From assembly GCF_022376445.1 (NCBI RefSeq), contig NW_025955151.1:1-64000 (forward strand): a stretch of 64,000 bases of DNA. Reading direction: 5' to 3'. The notes below the pieces were generated by a model. It was not told where the DNA came from and searched no databases. It saw nothing but the letters and a program-made list of their open reading frames with translations. Shown in pieces: positions 1-11,670 of this stretch; within the stretch, counting starts at the first letter, position 1; the number at the start of each line of letters is the position of its first letter. The DNA is from Fomitopsis serialis (Eukaryota > Basidiomycota > Agaricomycetes > Polyporales > Fomitopsidaceae). The position numbers and the translations under genes were made by a program.

Positions 1-405
1 AGTCTTATCCGTCGAGATGATGACCGGGGCCAATGCTGCGCCAGTAGGTAGGAGACTCTGCGCCCAAGGCAACGTTAGTCATAGTCTTTGAGTAATCAAT
101 ACAATACTCACCTGTACGGCGTGCCACCACTTCCCGGTCCACATCTCTGAATATATGCGGTTCTTCTTCGTCTCGTCCGAGAACATCCAGCTCGGTCGAT
201 AGACAATGTGGTCGGCATGAGCCGGATTGCCCAGCAAAGCCTTGATGGCTTCAATAATGCAGCGAAATTGCAGAAGGTGGTGTTCGCCAGGTCGATCCTT
301 GAACGAAAGCCAATGTTCCTTCCACCGCGCACGCTCCGGTAGGGAGTCAACCTTTTGCAAGAGTGCTCTTGTGTTATGATACGAGAGCCCTAGCTTCTCC
401 TTGAC
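1..405 (-). CDS. Plavaka transposase, middle exons (partial)
   Basis: Two exons of a Plavaka transposase are visible: about 405-112, and about 59-1 continuing off the window, separated by a short intron with a GTGAGT donor. The longer exon encodes the conserved stretch VDSLPERARWKEHW through MWTGKWWHAVQ; the next encodes APVIISTDKT. Both match residue for residue in style the second copy at 45.06-45.48 kb, which reads VDSLPERAEWTERL, MWTGRWWHAIQ and APVIIATDKT. The exons shown are open. The gene is nevertheless broken by the hAT inserted in the preceding intron, and its 5' end lies 56 kb away. Confidence 0.85.
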
Positions 406-443
406 CTGTATATTTTGTCAGACTCTTCAAGTTGAGCCCACAA

Positions 444-451
444 ACGCACAC
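444..451. repeat. 8-bp target-site duplication of the outer hAT (left)
   Basis: ACGCACAC immediately precedes the hAT terminus TAGTGCATTGCAGGGG at 452. The same eight bases follow the other terminus at 56470-56477. Eight bases is the standard hAT duplication length. Confidence 0.93.
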
Positions 452-654
452 TAGTGCATTGCAGGGGTTCGGTCAACCCGCAGGGGTCAGGGGTAGGGGT
501 ACACGAGGGTAGGGGTAGGGGTTGCCATATCCAGTACACCCATACCCGCCAGTTACCCCTTATGGAAAGCGGCGCGGCGAGCCACCGGGGACTCACCACC
601 AGCTCAGATTTGAATCTCGGGTTCTTACTTTATGTGGCAAGCCAAGCCTGGGCT

Positions 655-783
655 CGCTAGAATAAAATATACATTTACCCAAACAAGCATGCTCTCGTAA
701 GCCTAAGTAACAATCAGCAACCGTAGTCACCCTGCAGCTCCTCCCACTCCAAGTCTCCCCTCTCCGAAATCCACCTACCCACC
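655..783 (+). promoter_or_regulatory. Likely promoter and leader of the hAT-0 transposase
   Basis: An A/T-rich TATA-like stretch (AATAAAATATACAT, about 661-674) lies some 110 bp before the ATG. It is followed by a CT-rich tract at 733-770, typical of fungal transcription start regions. The ATG at 784 has a good context (CCCACCATGT). Confidence 0.4.
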
Positions 784-3700
784 ATGTCTGGAAGTCGTGT
801 CAGTCACAGGCCGAAGGTCCCTACAGAGAAGCGAAGAGCAGCTGAGTCACCACCACGAGATGCGAAGACATCAAAGAAATCACGCACCGAGAATCATGCT
901 GACACTCAGTCAAGCACGAGTGGCAGTAGCCACAAAGCCCTCACAGGCCCTCGGCCTTCAACAGCCAGTACAGGAGCTTCGGCATCGAGCACGAAGGTCT
1001 CGGCAGCGAGCAAGAAGGTCTCGGCAGCAAGCACAAAGGCATCGACAGTGAGCAAGAAAGCATCAACGGCGAGCACGAAGGCATCAACGGCGAATGCGAA
1101 GGTGTCGACAGCGAGCACGAAGGCGTCGACAGCGAGCACGAAGGCGTCGACAGCGAGCACGAAGGCGTCGACAGCGAGCACGAAGCCCTCAGTGAGGCAG
1201 CGCTCTGTCGAGATTGAAGAGGTTGAGGATGTCGACGAGTTGGCCTCACGCATTCGGAAGGGGAGCAAGTCGAGAGTGATAGAGTTGTCCAGCTCTGAAG
1301 ACGAAGAGGATGTCAGTGAGCCTACCGAGAGTGGCGACGAGCCTGACGAGCTGACAGCCGAGGAAGAACTCGGTGAGCAATGTCAAGATGATGCTATGGA
1401 TGTACTTACAATTGATACACAGCGCGGATGCAGAAGAAATGGACATCACCAACATACGCGTTCTTCAAACCCGATCCATCGATAGAGTATGTCCACGGCC
1501 GCCGCTCGCACGTCTTCCACTGCGCGAATACTGCATGTAAAAAAGGCGTCAGGCGGTACCTCGATGGCAACGATGCGAGGTCAACGAGCAACTTACGAAA
1601 GCATGTAAAAGCTTGCTGGTCACTCGAAGCCTTGGAGGCCGCCGATCGTACAGGTTTGGCATCGAAGGCGAAAGAATGTATAGAGAAGTACAGGCGGACG
1701 CAAGACATCACGCTCACATTCGGAGGAGCATCGAAGGGGAAAACGACCTTCTCAACTCGTCAGCACACTCCCACTGAGACGAGGTAGGGTAGGACTTACT
1801 GTATACGAGAAATGATCTGACCCGAGTTTGGACTCGCCAAGGGCGGAGATCGTTCGATGGGTGTCGGAAAGCATGCAGCCGTTCAATATCGTCAACGACC
1901 GCGGGTTCCAATGCTTGATGAAGACTGGGCGCCCCGAGTATAAAATCCCGTCGCCCACTACTGTCGGGCGCGATGTTCGTAAGGTTTTCTTACGGGCGCG
2001 TGAACGCGTTGCACGCTTGTTACAGGTGAGACATTCTCAGTGAGCTGTTGTTTCGGGGCCATAAATCGAACAAACTTACCAGGGCTATGACGGTGACCTG
2101 AATTTTGCAACCGATGCGTGGACGTCGCCGAATCAAAAGGCCATGGTTGCATTTACGGTACACTTTGAGCATCACGGCGTGCCCATGCGACTTGTCCTCG
2201 ACGTTGTCGAGGTCCCCGTGTCCCATAGTGGGCTGAACCTCGCGACAGCTTTCGCGGAGATGATCGAGGAGCTGAAACTCGATACCAAGGTCAGTACATC
2301 ACAAAGCAATACATCTTACACACTCACATTGGCTGGTAGATACTCGGAGTGACCTGCAACAACGCGACGTCGAACGATGTGATGATCGAGGAGATGGAGA
2401 AGTTGATCCTGGGCTTTCCGGGGTGTCGGGCACGCAGCCGATGCTTTTGCCACATCGTGAATCTGGTGGCGAAGAGTTTGCTCCGTCAGTTCGAGCCACC
2501 CAAGCCAAAGAAAAAGAAGAAAAACGAAGATGGTACTGACGAGTATGATGCGAGCGTCGATGACGATCCCGAGCTTTCGGATTACGACCGAGAACTTCAA
2601 GAGTTGATGGAAGATCTCGACTTCGATGAGACCGACGAGATCGAGGACGAGCAGGGCGACGACGTCGACGGCCTTTGGGATGCACGTGAGGATCTCAGCG
2701 AGGAGAAGAAGAAGTCGCTGGAGGAGGAGGTCAGGCCAGTGAAGATGATGCTCGTGAAGGTGAGCATCAATCACATCCACAGGAAGAGAAACTCACCATG
2801 TGTCTCGCTCGGTAGCTGCGCAAAATCTCCGTCTCCATCCACCGCTCGCCGACGCTCCTGTTGCCGAGTTGGAGAAAAGCCATAGAAGAGCTGGAGATGG
2901 AGTTTCGAAAGCTCCCACGCGACGTCCGCACTCGGTGGAACTCCACGTTCCGAATGCTGGTCGCCGTGCTTGAGTATCGCGAGGCGATAGAAAAGATGAC
3001 GGCGACGCAGGCGAATGGCCTACGTCGGTGGGAGCTGAGCGAGAGGGAGTGGGAGATTGCGACGCAACTCCGTGACGTCCTCGTGGTGAGTCACTCTGTC
3101 ACTTTGTGGGTCCACAGTTCACTTACCATTCTCGTTCAACCGCCCGCTCTCTCTCTGCATCGCCCTCCATCTCTCTCTCTGCATCGCCCTCCATCTCTCC
3201 ATGCATCGCCCTCCACAAACACCCGGGATCCTCGACGGCCCACCATCCTGCCCTGCACGATCGCCTTCCGCTTTGCTCACCCCGCTGGCGCGCCCGACTC
3301 GACGTGCACGTCGATACCCGTGGCACCACATCGTCTGGCCCTGTCGCCCACCGTGGATGCATGCGTGGCACGCTTTCATTGTCTCGTGGTACGTCCCTGG
3401 TACGTCTGTACTCGCACACCCCTCGCCCAACCGTTCGTACCACCCGCCACGTTGTCTGCGTCTGCCACGTACCACCCGCAACGCTCAACGGCTCGTACCA
3501 CCCGCGACACTCGCCCGCTCGTACCACCTGCGACACTCGCCCACTCGTACCACCTGCGACGCTCGCCGGATCGCACCTGCGACGCTCGTCGGATCCTTTT
3601 CCACCCGCACACCCCTCGCCCACTCGTTTGTCTTGCCCGCCACGTCGTCTACGTCTGCCATGTACTACCCACCCCGTCGTCTGCGTCCGCCACGTACCGC

Positions 3701-4446
3701 CTGCGACGCTCGCCGGCTCGTACCACGCGCCACGCTCGCTGGTTCGTGCGACCTGCCACGCCCGCTCATCTGTCCTGCCGGCCACATCTGCCGCTTGGAC
3801 TGTCCACCCGCCGTTCGTGCTGCTCGCCACGTCACTCACACGAACTACGCGCCACTCCCGCCCGTTCGTTCACACCCACGTTCCTCTCCCTCCTACCTAA
3901 CAAATCGCATGGCCCGCCCGTTCGTTGGCCCACCCACTCACTTGTCCGCACCCGCCAATTCACTTGCCCGCTGTTCACTCGTGCCTGCCCGACCACTCGC
4001 GCGCCCGACCGTGTGCTCACCCATCGTATCGCCTGCGATGCCCGTCCGTTTCTTCACGCGCCTGCTCGTCTCCCACCTACCCAACTCTTTGCATCGCTCA
4101 CCCGTTCTCTCGCGTGCCCGGCCGTTCTCTTGTGTGCCCGGCTGTCCTCACGTGTGCCCGGCCATTTGCTCACCCGCCGGGGCTACTTGCCACACCTTAC
4201 ATGGACTTGCCGGGCTGCTACAGGTCTTCTATGACGCGACACAATTTTTCTCGCGTGAAGGCGAGGAGGCTCCGGATCTCACCGATGTGATCCCGTCCAT
4301 GGACCTGATTGACCATCAACTCGCGACGGATGCGATCAACACCGACCTCGACCCTGCCATCCGTGTTGCCATTGGCATGGCGAAACGCACCATCAATCGG
4401 TATTACGACAAGAGCGATGAGTCGGCTGCCTACCGCATCGCTATGG
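784..4446 (+). CDS. hAT transposase, exons 1-7 (5' part; frame resumes at 55530)
   Basis: Predicted exons are about 784-1372, 1423-1782, 1840-2022, 2083-2290, 2340-2758, 2815-3085 and 4224-4446. The first is a Ser/Thr/Ala/Lys-rich tail with 7-residue repeats (STKASTA). The second is a BED-type zinc finger: WTSPTYAFF, then C-x4-C, then an H-x4-C pair in LRKHVKACW. The catalytic core follows: DAWTS with the first Asp, then TCNNATSND where family members normally have Asp before NA, then TRWNSTFRML. The last exon reads FYDATQFFS through YRIAM. All exons are open. The Asn at the second catalytic position suggests an inactive enzyme, a point that needs alignment to confirm. The intron that follows holds the 51-kb element. 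Confidence 0.9.
1040..1185 (+). repeat. 21-bp coding minisatellite in hAT-0 exon 1
   Basis: Near-identical 21-bp units around GCGTCGACAGCGAGCACGAAG occur four times in a row at about 1105-1185, with diverged copies upstream to about 960. They encode a seven-residue Lys/Ala/Ser/Thr repeat and stay in frame. This linker precedes the acidic stretch and BED finger. Confidence 0.85.
3086..4223 (+). repeat. 1.14-kb intron filled with C-rich degenerate repeats
   Basis: The donor GTGAGT follows the exon ending RDVLV, and the acceptor CTACAG precedes FYDATQFFS; skipping the interval restores a normal hAT sequence. The intron is C-rich and almost purine-poor on the plus strand. It is built of variants of TCGTACCACC and GCGACRCTCGCC spaced about 30-35 bp apart (3410-3780), then CCCGCCCGTTC-type units to about 4190. 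The long open frames seen here are low-complexity artefacts. The other hAT-0 introns are about 50-80 bp. Confidence 0.8.
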
Positions 4447-4489
4447 GTACGTCATCTCTCCTTTAAGTATCTTTGTTAAATGGTTGACT

Positions 4490-4496
4490 GCATCTG
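4490..4496. repeat. 7-bp target-site duplication of the giant element (left)
   Basis: GCATCTG, inside the hAT-0 intron, is repeated at 55513-55519. The match continues for two more bases (GA), but GA is also present at the starts of the two related elements (11671 and 61627). It is therefore treated as part of the element. Confidence 0.9.
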
Positions 4497-6395
4497 GAGC
4501 CTAATGAGTGGGAAATCACGTTTCGAACGGTCCACCCGGAGTGCATTTGGCCCGTTTCGAACGGTGGACCCGGGCTCGGCCGGAGCACTCCGGGTCTACC
4601 GTTTGGAGCGGCCGCTGCCAGCAACGAACCGGCCGGAGGAAGGGTGGTGGTTTGGAATGGTCCGGCCGGAGTGTTGGGTAACGTTCCGGCCGGAGCTCTG
4701 GTGAACGTACCGGCCGGAGGCCTTGAGAAATATGGGTTTCCTACGGTCCGGCCGGACTGTTATCCAACGTTCCGGCCAGACCCCTGGTCAACGGTCCGGC
4801 CGGAGGCCTCGAAAGATTTAGGCTTCCTACGGTCCGGCTGGACACATACCCAACGTTTCGGCCGGACCTTTGATCAGTGTCCCAGCCGGAGGCCTCGAAA
4901 ATTTGGGCTCTCAACGGTCCGGCCGGGCTCATCACTAACGGTCCGGCCGGAGCACTCAGCAATGATTCAGCCTGGCCAGGCGTTGGTTTCGGACGTCTGG
5001 CCGGCCCCCAGGTGAAACGGTCCGGCCGGGCAAAATCCCAACTTCCAATGTGAACAGGCCGGCCGGAAGCCTTGCAAAATCTGGGCTGTAAATGGTCCGG
5101 CCGGGCTAGTTTCTAACCATCCAGCCAGACCCCAGATGAACCGACCGGCCAGGCTTCTCCCAGCCAGACCCCTGATACACTAGTAATATAACAACAAGAA
5201 TTGTTAGTTGTAACAACCAAGCTCAATATTTAACCACCAAGCCCAGAGATGAGCCACCAAGCTCGGTATCAAACCACCGAGCTCAGTAGTGAGCCACTGA
5301 GCACAGTATTGAACCACCGAGGTTAAACAGCTAGGCTCGGTGGCCGAGAAAAATTGGCCGGGCTCGGCGCCGAGGATAAATGGCCGAGGCTCGGGCCGAG
5401 GTTTCAAGCGCCGAGCTCGGTGAAAACCGCCGAGGTCAGTATCAAAGCATTGAGCTCAGTGTTAAGGGGCCCAGTTAAAGGGCCGAGCTGAGTGTTCAAT
5501 GACCGAGTTTGTTGTTGAAGCACTGAGCTCGGAAATGGCCGAGGTTAAACCACCGAGCTCGGTGAAAAACGGCCGGGCCGTCAGATTGCCATATAAGGAA
5601 ATTTGGTATCATCTGGTAGCCCTTCATTCACAGAGTACAGTATATGTTCCCTAGTGTACAGAGATGCCTAGTTAGGTCAGAGAATACAAAATAAAAAATG
5701 CTCACAGGCTTCTCTGAGAACGTACTATTCAACTCCTGAGGCCAGTTTTCTTTTCCCACAATGTTTGACTATCTAGAATGTGCTATTTCAATGCACAGAC
5801 TACATCCCCAACAGGAATAGTCTTATTCTTTGAAGCTGAATGCAGGACAGGAGATAAGGGGCATACATGTTGGATAATGATGTTCACTCCCTGCAGCCAA
5901 CATTCTTTCCAAATAGTGTTTGACTATCTAGAATGATTCATTTCCTCACAATGAGTGAGTCCTCCAAAGGAATAGTCTTATTCACACAAGCTGAATGCAG
6001 TACAGAGTTAAGGTGTCAAGGGTGGAGTGGGATACATGTGAACTATGTTTACTTTGTAAAGCCAATATGCTTTGCCCACAATGTTTGACAAACTAGAATG
6101 GCTTAATCCAACATGAACAGCAAAGTCCTCAAGAGGAATAGTCTTATTCTTCCTAGCTGAACTGAGCATGGAGCTAAGGGGAACATGCATTATTGTGTCA
6201 TGATGGGGCCTGCTTTGAATGATTGTCTGTATCAAACTGTGATGTGCACCCATGCGCATTGCACTGGCCACATAAACATTTCTCCATTGGTAATGGTCCC
6301 GCCGGACAATGCTCATTGCCAATGGTCCGGCCGGCCATTGCTCGCATCAGGAAAAACTCATTTGTCTTTTCCTGTCATATTCTGCCCATTTAAGA
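4497..6395 (+). repeat. Left terminal inverted repeat of the giant element
   Basis: The arm has layers. At 4500-5170 about twenty copies of a GGTCCGGCCGG core are spaced 30-50 bp apart. At 5200-5580 there is an array around CCGAGCTCGGT. At 5590-6180 come three A/T-richer direct sub-repeats of about 150 bp, each with GGAATAGTCTTATTC then AGCTGAATGCAG. At 6290-6395 GGTCCGGCCGG returns, followed by CGCATCAGGAAAAA. The same order, reversed and complemented, forms the right arm. No credible coding frame is present. Confidence 0.88.
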
Positions 6396-6799
6396 GGTGA
6401 AGTTGTCTGAAGACAGAGAAGACTGTTTTACACAAGTCCATTTTTAAAATTGCTTAGAAAAGACGGAATAGCCTAGCTTATGCAACGTAAAACAATGGAA
6501 AGCTTTGTTATGATTGAATCATATTGAAGCAAAAATGTGTTTGGATTCATAGTGAAGTATAGAAAAGCCTACTGGTTATACCAATGCACTTCAGCACGAC
6601 GGGTTTCCTTTTTACTGCTTATGGAGCTTCAGTTTACTTAATTTCACTCAAGCTGGCATCATGGTGCTGTTCATCCATCGGCATTCAAAACTCATACAGT
6701 GTCATAACAGGTAGTGGTACACAACATATCAAGCAGAGTGTTAGCACAGCAAGCATGCCAATAAATGAGTAGAGGTAAGCGCCAGCACATGAGGAAGCG
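6396..6799. other. Non-coding spacer inside the left arm
   Basis: About 400 bp of moderately A/T-rich sequence without a convincing reading frame, RNA gene or repeat. It lies just inside the left inverted repeat. Confidence 0.5.
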
Positions 6800-7035
6800 T
6801 GCTACATACAGGCGAGTGTGATACTAGTGATGGTGACGATCATGATGGCAGTGTGAGAGAGACGGGGGCGACGAGGGCGACTATAGCTACCGTGACGAGG
6901 GCGACGAGAGTTAGGGGGGCAGCGAAAGCGACGAGAGCGATAGCGAGAGCGAGAGTGATAGCGAGGGCGACGGCGACGGCGAGGGCGAGGGCGAGGGTGA
7001 GGGTGAGAGCAATGGTGAGAAATAGGGTATCTAGA
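6800..7035 (+). repeat. Hexanucleotide-rich (GGCGAG/GACGGC) purine tract
   Basis: Imperfect GGCGAG, GCGACG and GAGAGC units fill about 230 bp. One plus-strand frame at about 6930-7024 encodes an acidic Ser/Asp/Glu/Gly tail ending at TAG, but an in-frame stop lies upstream and no 5' gene was found. I read it as simple sequence, possibly a remnant of an acidic protein tail. Confidence 0.55.
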
Positions 7036-7270
7036 CATTTGAGTGAATAAAGCTTGGATGTAGAGAACGAAGACTACGAATACAAGAGATTTACTTACCT
7101 TGGAACCGGCTCAACCTAAGACTCAATAGAGTTGATGTAAGAAGCATTCAGGCACCCTCATCGTTGGACGCGGCGTCGACAGGTTCTGTGCCATGCTGAA
7201 TGAACTGGTGTAACATGATGGGCGACTATTCACTTACCTTCGCCAGATTCCCGAAGTTCAGCTATGTCGC

Positions 7271-10053
7271 CTACATCGCCTGCAACTCCACCACTCCCTT
7301 CATTATCGCTTGGACCCGGGCCCTGCTCCTCGCCTGAGATGACCTCGTCGTCTTCGTCGCTGTCGACACGACGTTTGCTCCTAGCCTTCGATGTTGAGGC
7401 ACCTGCGCTCCGAGGTTTCTTCGAAGGGCTGGGGGGGTCTTGGTGCTCTTCGCCGAGCTGGATGGTTTGCCAGGTGTCTTCGTCGAGCTGGATGACTTCC
7501 CAGGTGTCTTCGACGACGAGGCGATCGATTTACCCGCCCTATTCACTGTGCTCGATGGAGGCTTGCCAGTGGACGCGACCTTCGATGCGACCTTCGACGC
7601 CACCTTCGACGCCACCTTCGACGTGCCAGGCTCGTTGCTGTCGCTCTGCGGCTTTGACGGTTGCAATTCGAGCAGAGGTATGAAACCGCTCTCCGACTCA
7701 TCATCACTCTCTACAGACTCCTCGAACACGTTCGGGCCCGCATTGAGACGAGTGCTGTAGGTAGTGTCAGTAATTGTGCATGTCACAGACGTAACCTTAC
7801 CTGATGTGCTTCCAAATCAACCCCTTCGTCACCTCGAGATACTCGCTGGCTCTCTCTTCGAGAGTCTCTAGGATAGCCATCATGCTATCCCACCTGGAGT
7901 TCGTTAGCATTCACTGTCGGGCTCTGAAGTCTTGATGTACTACTTACTTTGGAGCGAAGTGCTTGTTCGAAAACACTGTAGGCTGGCTGCGCGATGCCAC
8001 ATCCATCAGTGCTGACTCTATCTGTGATGGTATGCATAACTGCGTGAATAATGTACCAGAATATGGAAACACAAACATACCGCATTACACGAGACGGCTA
8101 TGAGATTAAGTGGGACTTTCCTGAAGTCATCCAGCGCCGCATTGATGCTCGCATCAGGGCGACCGGCCAGGCCGTAGTACTGGTAGATAAGCTCCGGGAT
8201 GCTTTCATCCCGGAAGGGCTCCTTCGGCTCGACCTTCGTACGCTAAAATTGCCGTGAGTTCGTTCTGGGATTCAACACACAACGTGCGATCTGAGCACTT
8301 ACCTCCCGATCCAGCTTCTTCTTCCGATCGAAATGGATTTCGATGCCCCCGAAGACGAAGTTGGGGATGCCGCGTTTTTTTGTGCCATCGCTCACGACTG
8401 TAGGGTGCGTCTCGAGAAGCCAGAAGGCAGCCTCTGTGCGTTGAGCGACAGACAGACCGCCGAACTTGAAGACTTGCTCAACTACCTGTTTGGCCTTTTT
8501 CTTCAGCTCGTTCCGCGTCTGTGATGCGCACGTCCAGACCTGATGGTGATCAGAGTCTGTGACTTCTGGTCCACCAGGAATCGTTGACTCACCACAGTGT
8601 ACACCTTCTTTCTCATTGCCTCCATTGCCTCTCGTTCCTCTCGTTCCTTCTTCGAAAGCCTGACTTTCTTCCGGTCGTCCTGCAGCAACTGCAGTGCTTC
8701 CTCCATTGCAGCGTTAGGTTGGTCATTCTTACCGCGTCCTGTAAGTGTATCGTCGAGGCTATCCTTGACCAATTTGAAGCTGGTGGGGAGTCGCTGCGAC
8801 GTGACGGATGCTTCCTGCGTCCATGCAGAGTTGAGGGCAATGCGCAGATGCAGGCAATTCTGCGCTGCCGAGACGAGAGATTTGACGCTATTCGGCAAGT
8901 CGGCGACCTTGACGCGACGGCTAGTTTCGCCTTCACCGGCCGTCAGCTTGTCACGATCACTCTTCTGATTGGCCTTGGTTTCAGACAGCAGCTGTATATT
9001 GTAAGTGCTATGCTGATCACCGCCAATAGTGCAGGCGGTGTACTCACTATAACGTCGCCCTCGTCCTCCTCGTCCTGCTCCTCGATCATATCATCGTCCT
9101 CCCCCTTTTCAGACCCGCTCTCCACCTCGGCTTCATCCTCACCATCGCCGTCTCCGCCTTCGTCTTCGCGTTCTTCCTCGTCTTCGTCCTCATTCTCTAT
9201 CTCGACACCGTCAACCTTACCATCGCCCTCCTCGCTTTCGTCGGTAGATTCGACTGCTTCGTCCTTGCGTGTCGCTTTAGCCTTACCCTTGTCCTGTTGG
9301 ATGTCAGTTGTCTTGAAATAAATGAGCTCGGTGCATAACACGACGCACTACCTACCTTCCCACTCGCCTTGTCCCCAGTTTGACGGCGACCACCGCCTCC
9401 GACGAGTCGTAGGTTAGACAAAATGATCGTGCGTATGTGAGTGAACGTACCCAATGACCGCACAATATCTTCCTCGCCGGCATCCAAAGCAGTTCTGTCT
9501 TTTGCAAATTTCCCGTACGCCGGCTTAGGTTTGGCTTAGTACCAATACGCCAAGCGAATCAGTAGTGTATAGCAGAGAGTGATCTGACCACGTACGTCGA
9601 ATGGATTTACTCTGCTTAGTCGCCACATCCTCCATCTCCACATCCTCCGGAGTGTCTTCGACCGGCTTATCCTGTTCGTCGACGTCTGCCTCGGCCTCCG
9701 TACCAGCACGCCTCTTTTTTTTTGCTTTTCGTGGCTCTTCATCGGCCGGTAATTCCTCTTCGTTCATCATCTTCAATGCCCTCTTGCGTACGTCTGACAC
9801 GTATCATCAACCAACGATAACATTCGGGTTCATGGGTTCACGGATTTTACTGACTGGTGGTATGTTCTTCCTTCTCTGCCTCCTTACTCTTCTGTACCTT
9901 CTTCTTGGCGACCGCTTCATTTGCCTTGCCTTTTGTAGGCTTAGTCGATTTCTTCGAGCCGCCTGCGGCTGCGGAGGTCTTCGTCGACCTGGTAGACCGT
10001 GCCGTGCCGGAGGCTTGTTCGGTAGCGGCTGACCTCGTGGCGCGCTTGGCCAT
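7271..10053 (-). CDS. DUF6532-like nuclear-type protein, multi-exon
   Basis: On the minus strand, from ATG 10053, the gene reads a basic Ala/Lys/Ser-rich start (MAKRATRSAATEQASG), then Lys-rich (KAKKKRRAG) and strongly acidic segments (9.6-9.06 kb). A conserved part follows: PNSVKSLVSAAQNCLHLRIA (about 8898), a KKEREEREAMEA helix, then FKFGGLSVAQRTEAAFWLLE, YQYYGLAGR and FAPKWDSMMAILETLEERAS (8.5-7.86 kb). The end is a low-complexity tail with four SKVA repeats. The central helices and the closing WDSMMAILETLEERA resemble DUF6532, a family common in Agaricomycetes with no known function. At least eight short introns are implied; only the first was checked in detail (GTCAGT donor near 9857). 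The gene seems open throughout. A nuclear role is suggested only by the basic and acidic tracts. Confidence 0.6.
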
Positions 10054-11663
10054 ATCTGAGTACTAAGAAACGAACAGCGGAGGTGTAGACTGTAGTGAGA
10101 AAAAGAAAGAGACGCACCTGCGATAGCTGCCGAGACGCTACGAACTTCAACAATCGATGCCGGCGAGTGTCGGCGATGAACACGGGACACGGGTGACGGC
10201 CGAGCGCTATTAAGCATGGGAAAGCACGCAGCCAGTAGTCGATTCAAGCTACATAGTACATCAAATGAAACTGCTGTTATTCGACCAACCGTTGCGCCCT
10301 CCAAGCCATTTGGTCATTTCCCTGTCAGTATGCAGCAAAATATTAATAGATGCTCTACGCCCCTTGTAGTGTAAGTTGAAGTGCGTCAAGCTGCAAGAAG
10401 GAAAGATAGCGAAATCACCATGTCGTAGAGGTACTACTAAGCCTGCTTCATACAGGACAAGCTCGCCACCATCGAAATCCTCGGTGAGCTGCAGTCGCAA
10501 CATTGAGATGAGGGCACGTCAATTAATAGAGATACTGCACCTACAGTAGTACAATGACAATTGTACCAGGAGAAATGCATGGCGTGGACTACATGCTCAC
10601 CGCCGTTCTGAGCTGTATTGATTGGTTTCAGGGCCTCAGGTTCTAAGCACGCAGCAAGACGATTTGTCAGATCGTCTCGCAAGCCCTGCGGCATCGACGT
10701 GCATATGGTAGCCACTACGGTTGACTGTACAGACTGTCCCTGTTGATATTGACGTTAGCGTTGTAACAGCCCAGTAATTCAGTTTCTGACTCAAATAGGT
10801 TCCGGTTGAGGCGAACGTATCCAGTGCGTGCCGGGCGTATGCCATCCACGTACATGGCGTGAAACTGTCGAAGTGTAAATGTGACATGTAATGTTACTGT
10901 TACGAGGTTACGAGCTGTACTACATGGGCTGGAACTTACCAATGATCTCAATTCCTCCAAGCTCGAACTTGAATGCTCTGTGGCACTGCTAGCCAGGTCC
11001 CTTTGATGCTCCGTCCATCGCGAATTCTTCGCTTTGTGCCTAGGAGATTCGAAGTGTTGATTGCGGGCTTGCTCTGGGTCGTACGTCGAAGTGAGTGTCG
11101 TAGCACTAGTGGGCGAAATGATACTATGCTGCTTCGTGCGGCTTTGAAGCCATCTGAGATCCCTAGCCGCGCGAGGCTGAACGTGACAGGCTATCCACTG
11201 GATGCCTCGCCTGGGACAAGGCGGCAGTGGGAAGTGAGCCGATTCCTGTTGATGTTGATTATTCCTCGAGGCAGGGTCATACGGCCCCGCAGCAAGTTTA
11301 CGACACGGCCTAGGAGGCCGCGCCGCTAACCCGGCAGTGTAGTACTCAGACTTTGAGAATTCGCCCTACAACGAATAAACAAAAAGTTTACCTTGTACAG
11401 TCCTGCTTAGTTCCGGTACCGTACATGCACATGCATGTTTCTCGACTGTAGGTTGTTCACTGCTGCTGCCCATGGTAGGTGCATGATTGACGATGCATGA
11501 TTCTGCAAGTTGAAGTCCAGACATTTCGGCTTTCAGAGCATGTAGAGGAAAAGACGTGCTTACCTGCGCCCGATGTATAACGGGCTTCAGCATCATGTGC
11601 GGTGTTCGTGGCCTCTTCACTCGCGTTGCTGCTCCTATACACTGCACTGTACTCTGTGTGCAC

Positions 11664-11670
11664 TGACAGT
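11664..11670. repeat. 7-bp target-site duplication of foldback element 1 (left)
   Basis: TGACAGT here is repeated at 14820-14826 on the other side of the element. Confidence 0.88.

Noticed and set aside
3119..4290. Several overlapping open frames of 200-450 codons on both strands
   Set aside because: They lie in a C-rich repeat-filled intron of hAT-0; their Pro/Arg/Ser/Ala text follows from base composition and ends exactly at splice borders.
4490..4498. A 9-bp target duplication (GCATCTGGA) for the giant element
   Set aside because: GA also precedes GCC in both related elements, and the foldback copy shows only 7 perfect bases, so 7 bp with element start GAG is more consistent.
5170..5600. 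A CRISPR-like repeat array in the arm
   Set aside because: Units are palindromic CCGAGCTCGG variants with unequal spacing and no constant repeat-spacer form; the organism is eukaryotic.
6802..7050. An Arg/Ala-rich protein of about 80 residues
   Set aside because: Produced by hexanucleotide repeats in all frames; no independent support.
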